DNA of 64,000 nt from Thermothelomyces thermophilus ATCC 42464 (lineage: Eukaryota > Ascomycota > Sordariomycetes > Sordariales > Chaetomiaceae). The stretch lies in contig NC_016472.1 of NCBI RefSeq assembly GCF_000226095.1, forward strand, positions 7,998,001-8,062,000, written 5' to 3'. Made by a program: the position numbers and the translations under genes. The notes beneath the pieces are model-generated. The model worked only from the letters and a program-made list of their open reading frames with translations, searched no databases and was not told where the DNA came from. Shown piece by piece: positions 59,493-64,000 of the stretch (the stretch's first letter is position 1; each line of letters begins with the position of its first letter).

Positions 59493-60272
59493 CGCGATTG
59501 ATGCGGTGCTGGGGTCTGCGAAGCTGATTGTTGTTTCTTCAACGGAAGCCGGAGGTTGGTCGCGGACGCTTTCTTTTTTTTTCTTTTTTCTTTTTTTGTT
59601 CTTGGGGGTCGATGCTGTTCCTACTGTAGAATGGGTTGGATAGCGAAGGCTCTAGTTAAATAGAGTACTGGTATTATGCAGCGGCGCGCATGGGGTGAAC
59701 TGGTCCGAGCGTCAAGCCGCGCTCTTGGGCGGTAATTTACACAGTAACTCCATCGCACACGCCCTGTTACAATAACCAAATACGTATTACGGAGTATGTA
59801 TGTACATACAGTACATACATATTAGTTTCTAAATATCCACAGGCTGCACTTTCCTGCATCCTGCGTGCGAGGGTAAATACGGATGAGCAAGGTGCCTTCC
59901 GTCGTTAAAGCTCACTATTTCATGGAAACAGTTCCTCGGTTTCATTGCAATTGTAAACTTTTGCACCAATTTCGCCCGCAAAGCTGCTGGAAATGACCAA
60001 CCCATCGGCGGAATTGACCACGCTGTCTACTATGTAAATGGACTCGGTGGGCTTGGTGGACTTTTGTTGACGATCCCTGGTTCCTCGGCTTCGGATGCGC
60101 TAAGCCGGGCAGAACCCGTTGTGGTATTCGGTGCTTCCAGTTGTTCCGCATGGTCCCCTCTCCCTTCCTACACAACAGGACTCAATCCAGAACGCGATAG
60201 ACCTCTGTCGCCTATTACTTTCCCTGTTTATCCCTCTGTTCAAGCCCGTTGCATCCCGCCTGATCTTTAGCC
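59493..60272. promoter_or_regulatory. divergent intergenic region between SF3a2 and CoA-transferase genes
   Basis: No gene is seen. A T/C-rich tract (59570-59600) lies near the SF3a2 start. ATTACGGAGTATGTATGTACATACAGTACATACATAT at about 59786-59821 is a dense, near-palindromic mix of the GGAGTA and ATGT/ACAT motifs found elsewhere between genes. Confidence 0.4.
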
Positions 60273-61850
60273 ATGAGTCGGACTTTAAGCATTCTCCGCC
60301 GCGTTTCACAGGCCCGGTTGCCAGCGTTACCGGAGCGGATCCCGGGCCGTAATCGGCGCTTCTCCGTCTCGGCCGCGGCCTCGGCATCCGAGTCGCTTCC
60401 GCTCGAAGGTTACCGTGTGCTGGACATGACCAGAGTGCTGGCGGGGGTAATTCACTTTACAAGCACCATTCAAAACTCCATCCCTTACTGACCATCGATC
60501 GCTCTGCAGCCATACTGCACCCAAATTCTAGGAGACCTGGGGTATGCTGAGCCCTCTGCTTTGCTCGAAGGAGGACAAGGAGCCGGGTAGCTGACAAGCA
60601 GCAGCGCAGAGGTGATCAAGATAGAGCACCCCGTCAGGGGCGACGACACCCGAGCTTGGGGTCCACCTTATGCCACATATAAGCCCGGTTCCTCGCAGGA
60701 AGGCCCCGGCGAGTCTGCATACTTCCTGGGAGTATGTATCGCGGTTGACGAACGGAGAGGCCCAGGCGTTTGCTAATCTGCTCAGGTCAATCGCAACAAA
60801 AAGTCGCTGGCACTCTCTTTCCAGGATCCCGCTGGAGTCGACGTCCTCCACAAGCTGGCTGCCAAGTGCGACATTCTGGTCGAGAACTATATTCCAGGAT
60901 CTCTCAAGAAGTACGGCCTGGACTACGAGACCATCCACAAGATCAACCCTGCGCTCATCTATGCGTCCATAACGGGCTATGGTCAGACGGGGCCGTACTC
61001 TCAACGGCCGGGCTATGACGTGATGGTGGAGGCCGAGTTCGGGTTGATGCACATCACCGGCAGCCGAGACGGGCCGCCGGTCAAGGTGGGTGTAGCAGTG
61101 ACTGACTTGACTACCGGGCTGTACACGAGCAACAGCATCATGGCTGCACTGCTCGCCCGCGCGAGGACTGGCAAGGGTCAGCACATCGACGCCGCCCTGA
61201 GCGACTGCCAGACGGTCACCCTGGCCAATATCGCAAGCAGCTGTCTGATTAGCGGGGAGAAGGACACTGGCCGATGGGGGACGGCTCACCGTATGTGACG
61301 GGCCCCCTGCTTCGTTTCGCGTCCTCGCTGACAGCCGAGCACAGCTTCCATCGTGCCATACAGGTCCTTCAAGACCAAGGATGGAGACGTCCTCTTTGGC
61401 GGAGGAAACGACAAGCTGTTTGGTATCCTGTGTGACGGACTAGGGCGACCCGAGTGGAAGGACGATCCCAAGTTCAAGATCAATGCCTCCCGAGTCGCCA
61501 ACCGCGACGAGCTTGAGGCCATGATCGAAGCGATCACGGTGACCAAGACCACACAAGAATGGCTAGATATATTCGAGGGCAAGGGCATGCCCTACGCTGC
61601 CGTCAACGACATCCAGGGGACGCTGACGCACGAGCACACCAAGGCGAGGAACATGGTGGTCGAGGTGGACCACGAGGAATGCGGCACTATCAAGCTGCTC
61701 AACACGCCCATCAAGTACTCGGAGAGTAAGCCGAGAATTCGGAGTCCCCCGCCGACCTTGGGACAGCACACGGATGAGATTCTGCGGGAACACCTGGGAA
61801 TGGACGATGCTCAAATACAAGAATTGAGGGAAAAGGGGGTGATTAGGTAG
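60273..61850 (+). CDS. family III CoA-transferase, succinyl-CoA:glutarate type, mitochondrial
   Basis: Exons 60273-60446, 60510-60541, 60605-60731, 60786-61290 and 61345-61850 give 447 aa. The N-terminus MSRTLSILRRVSQARLP is basic and Ser-rich, a good mitochondrial targeting signal. The family core follows: LEGYRVLDMTRVLAGPYCTQ, LGDLGAEVIKIEHPVRGDDT, WGPPY, NRNKKSLALSFQDPAGVDVL, the nucleotide-binding YASITGYGQTGPYSQRPGYD and RTGKGQHIDAALSDCQT. The Asp that forms a CoA thioester intermediate is in the AALSD segment in related enzymes or nearby. The closest known group is human SUGCT (C7orf10), which moves CoA from succinyl-CoA to glutarate; a different dicarboxylate is possible. The 32-nt second exon is essential for the PYCTQILGDLG motif, which supports the splicing. 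Confidence 0.92.
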
Positions 61851-62258
61851 TAATAGCAATAGCGGCAGTAAAGGAGATAATAGATGATGCCCGAGGATAA
61901 CGAGAGCCTCAACCCCCCCATTATCCTCCTATCCACAAGTTCATCAGCATCGCAATTCAGGGTTCGGGTTAGGGCTCGGTTGACTCACGTGAAAATCACG
62001 TGAAACGGTAGGAGAACCCCTCAAGTCGCAACTTCCACTCCGTCCGATGAGGAAAGCATACACTATTCATAAAATGGAAGGATTGAAGATTGCCTAGACC
62101 TGGTCATCGTGACCGAAACTGCCGATTCAAGTCAATATCGCTTATCATTATCCACTAACAACCCAATCACACAGGCGTCCAGGACAAGACAAAGAAAGGT
62201 CCATAACCCGCCAATTGACTTGTTACTTACAGCCTCTTTCAATCAACTCTGCTTCGAC
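61851..62258. other. short intergenic region
   Basis: 3' end of the CoA-transferase gene and upstream region of the PHD-finger gene. CACGTGAAAATCACGTGA near 61987-62004 has two CACGTG-like boxes (the first is TCACGTGA), a possible bHLH site. Confidence 0.4.
61987..62004 (+). promoter_or_regulatory. two tandem TCACGTGA boxes
   Basis: Two E-boxes, TCACGTGA then TCACGTGA, lie within 20 bp about 260 bp before the PHD-finger gene start. TCACGTGA is the preferred site of Cbf1-type and related bHLH factors. Whether it serves the upstream or downstream gene is unknown. Confidence 0.5.
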
Positions 62259-64000
62259 ATGGCCGACGATACACCAGATACCGTGCCAGAGGGCGTGGCG
62301 GCGGATGGCCCCAAGAAAGATGAGACGGGGAAACCTCTCCAGGAATCGGCGCCGAAGACAGCTCCGGCTTCAACTTCGGCTTCAATGCCAACTCGTAGCC
62401 CCGGACCCGGGACTGCGCCGGTTACTTCGGCCCCTCCCACTCGGCCCTTCTATGTCCCACAGTTCACCGCAGCCACGCAAATGATACTTCAGCGGGTGAA
62501 AGGCGAGCCGAGTAGTCTGAGCGCGGCTTTATCTCAGGCGTCTCGCTCGCCGTCTATCACGCCCAGCATCTCCTCGGCGACGTACGAAGACGTGAAGAGA
62601 CGGCTGGTAATGGGCATGAACACCTCGACTCAGATGACGATGCAGATGCCCGCCGCACCCTCGGCTGCTCGGTCAATGCCTTCTACACTTCCAGTACCGA
62701 AACCCACCCCATCACCGGCGCCCGCGCCGGCGCCTGCACCCGCATCCGCACCCGCATCCGCAGCCGCACCCACACCCGCACCCACACCCGCGGCGACGAA
62801 GCCAAAGAGCGGCACGGCAGGCATGAGCGCCATCAGGAAGGTCACGGCTGGCCTGACGGCCTCATCAAAACCCACTCCAATTAAAACCGCTCCCGCCAAG
62901 GTCCCCCCTTCCGAGCGCAAGACAAAGAAGACAAAGCTACCGCCCTCGTCGCGCGGTCCAGGCGTCAAGCGGAAACGAACCAAATCCCAAGCCAACCAGG
63001 ATGACGACGACGACGAGGATGGCACAAGCAGTATGTCAAGCCTCTCTTCCACGCCCGAGGCTTTCTCAGCAGCAACACAACCCACCCAGTCCACCGCCCC
63101 CTCCACTCCAGTCCTCCTCACGATGACCAAGTCTGGCCGGCAAGTCCTCAAACCAGCCGCTTACAATCCGGCTGCCATGGACGCCGCCAGCAAGCGGACC
63201 CGACCCGCCCACCATTACGGTAAGCGCACCGCCGAGCAGGCCCTCTGCAAAAAGTGCAGCCGCATGCACAGTCCGGCCACCAACCAGATGGTCTTTTGCG
63301 ACGGGTGCAACGACGGTTGGCACCAGCTCTGCCACGACCCCTGGATCCCTGACGACGTGGTGCGGGACCAAAGCAAGACCTGGCTGTGTGCGCCCTGTAT
63401 GGAGAAACGAGAACGAGAAAAACACCACCATCACCACCACCACAACAACAACAAACGGCAGAAGGTCGAACAGCATAATCCTCATCATCATCACCACCAG
63501 CATCAGCAAGGGTCAAAAGCCAAAGGGGCAGAGGGCCAAGAGAAAGTGAGCTGGGCGAACCGCCCGGCTCAACAGAAGCGGGCTTACCTCTCGACCCTAC
63601 CGCAGCAGGAGTTGGTGGCACTCCTGATGACCTGCCTCGAAATCCATCCGGATCTGCCCATCTTTCCTGCCCCATCCTCTTCAGCGGACAATCGTCCGAC
63701 AACAACAACAACTACTACTACTACTACGACTACCACATCAACGACAACGACGTCGACGGGAGCCGGGCCCAGGTCTATCTTCGCGAGTACGACGACCGAG
63801 GGCTTGTTCTCCCGCGCTGAGGCCCATCCGACGGCACAGATCAACTATGTGAGGAAGGTCGGTGCTGTCGGCGCCGGCGGCGGCAGCGGGAAGGGAACCA
63901 AAGGCGGCAGCGGCGGTGGGAGTCAGAAGGAAGGCAGCTCGGAGAGGGCCGCGACTGGGAACGAGGAGGACGACGAGTTTGACCCGCTCGTGGCGCTGTG
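62259..64000 (+). CDS. PHD-finger protein, incomplete at the right edge
   Basis: A single frame is open from the ATG at 62259 to the last base, giving at least 580 residues; no stop was reached. It has a Pro/Ala/Ser/Thr-rich N-terminus with repeated PAPA-like units (about residues 148-180), then a basic segment (KVPPSERKTKKTKL, GVKRKRTKSQ) that could be a nuclear signal, and an acidic DDDDDED run. The PHD finger follows at about 329-376: CKKC, then VFCDGCNDGWHQLCHDPW and TWLCAPC, fitting the C4HC3 zinc pattern. Unusual low-complexity stretches come next: His-rich (63431-63450 and 63480-63507), Thr-rich (63699-63756) and Gly/Ser-rich to the edge. PHD fingers usually read histone H3 tails, so a chromatin role is likely. 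I do not recognise the exact family. Confidence 0.85.
   Translation, partial: MADDTPDTVPEGVAADGPKKDETGKPLQESAPKTAPASTSASMPTRSPGPGTAPVTSAPPTRPFYVPQFTAATQMILQRVKGEPSSLSAALSQASRSPSITPSISSATYEDVKRRLVMGMNTSTQMTMQMPAAPSAARSMPSTLPVPKPTPSPAPAPAPAPASAPASAAAPTPAPTPAATKPKSGTAGMSAIRKVTAGLTASSKPTPIKTAPAKVPPSERKTKKTKLPPSSRGPGVKRKRTKSQANQDDDDDEDGTSSMSSLSSTPEAFSAATQPTQSTAPSTPVLLTMTKSGRQVLKPAAYNPAAMDAASKRTRPAHHYGKRTAEQALCKKCSRMHSPATNQMVFCDGCNDGWHQLCHDPWIPDDVVRDQSKTWLCAPCMEKREREKHHHHHHHNNNKRQKVEQHNPHHHHHQHQQGSKAKGAEGQEKVSWANRPAQQKRAYLSTLPQQELVALLMTCLEIHPDLPIFPAPSSSADNRPTTTTTTTTTTTTTSTTTTSTGAGPRSIFASTTTEGLFSRAEAHPTAQINYVRKVGAVGAGGGSGKGTKGGSGGGSQKEGSSERAATGNEEDDEFDPLVAL

Overview
This window is nuclear DNA from a filamentous ascomycete. 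The best fit is a Sordariomycete, probably Sordariales near Chaetomiaceae. The reasons are GC-rich exons, short spliceosomal introns (about 50-150 nt, GTATGT/GTGAGT-type donors, CTAAC/CTGAC branch sites, YAG acceptors), and readable orthologues of COT-1, Ypk1/Gad8, Rsc7, Def1, Tim54, TFIIB and other typical fungal genes. It is a mostly conserved housekeeping region. I see no retroelement, virus-like element, CRISPR array or secondary-metabolite cluster. All gene models were built by joining reading frames at splice signals; family names rest on recognised motifs, not on a search.

Layout: 0-10 kb holds a Ypk1/Gad8 AGC kinase (+), glucose-6-phosphate isomerase (+) and the RNA polymerase II degradation factor Def1 (-). 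11-16 kb holds an unrecognised helical-repeat protein (+), an apparently truncated kelch-type membrane protein (-) and an Och1-like GT32 glycosyltransferase (-). 16-18.1 kb is an AT-rich island followed by a decayed GMC oxidoreductase. 18.3-28.3 kb holds a Dap1-like haem protein (-), a small conserved protein (+), Vps9 (+), an initiator tRNA-Met (-) and an asparagine-synthetase-like protein (+). 29.8-39 kb holds two unrecognised membrane proteins (+), TFIIB (+) and the RSC subunit Rsc7 (+). 39-47.9 kb has no convincing gene and leads into a Clg1-type Pho85 cyclin (+). 51-64 kb holds a FAM192A/PIP30-like protein (+), Tim54 (-), the NDR kinase COT-1 (+), SF3a2/Prp11 (-), a family III CoA-transferase (+) and a PHD-finger protein (+) that runs off the right edge.

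The genes do not form a cluster or one pathway. Two growth-control AGC kinases (Ypk1 in TORC2 signalling, COT-1 in the RAM/NDR pathway) sit about 55 kb apart, and several neighbours serve the nucleus (TFIIB, Rsc7, Def1, SF3a2). The most unusual material is in the non-coding and decayed parts: a GMC oxidoreductase relic beside an AT-rich island, a kelch-protein 5' end with no kelch domain after it, a pair of short dispersed repeats in opposite orientation, two stop-free introns with lengths divisible by three in def1, and a short TCCGTAC/GTACGGA motif that recurs between genes.
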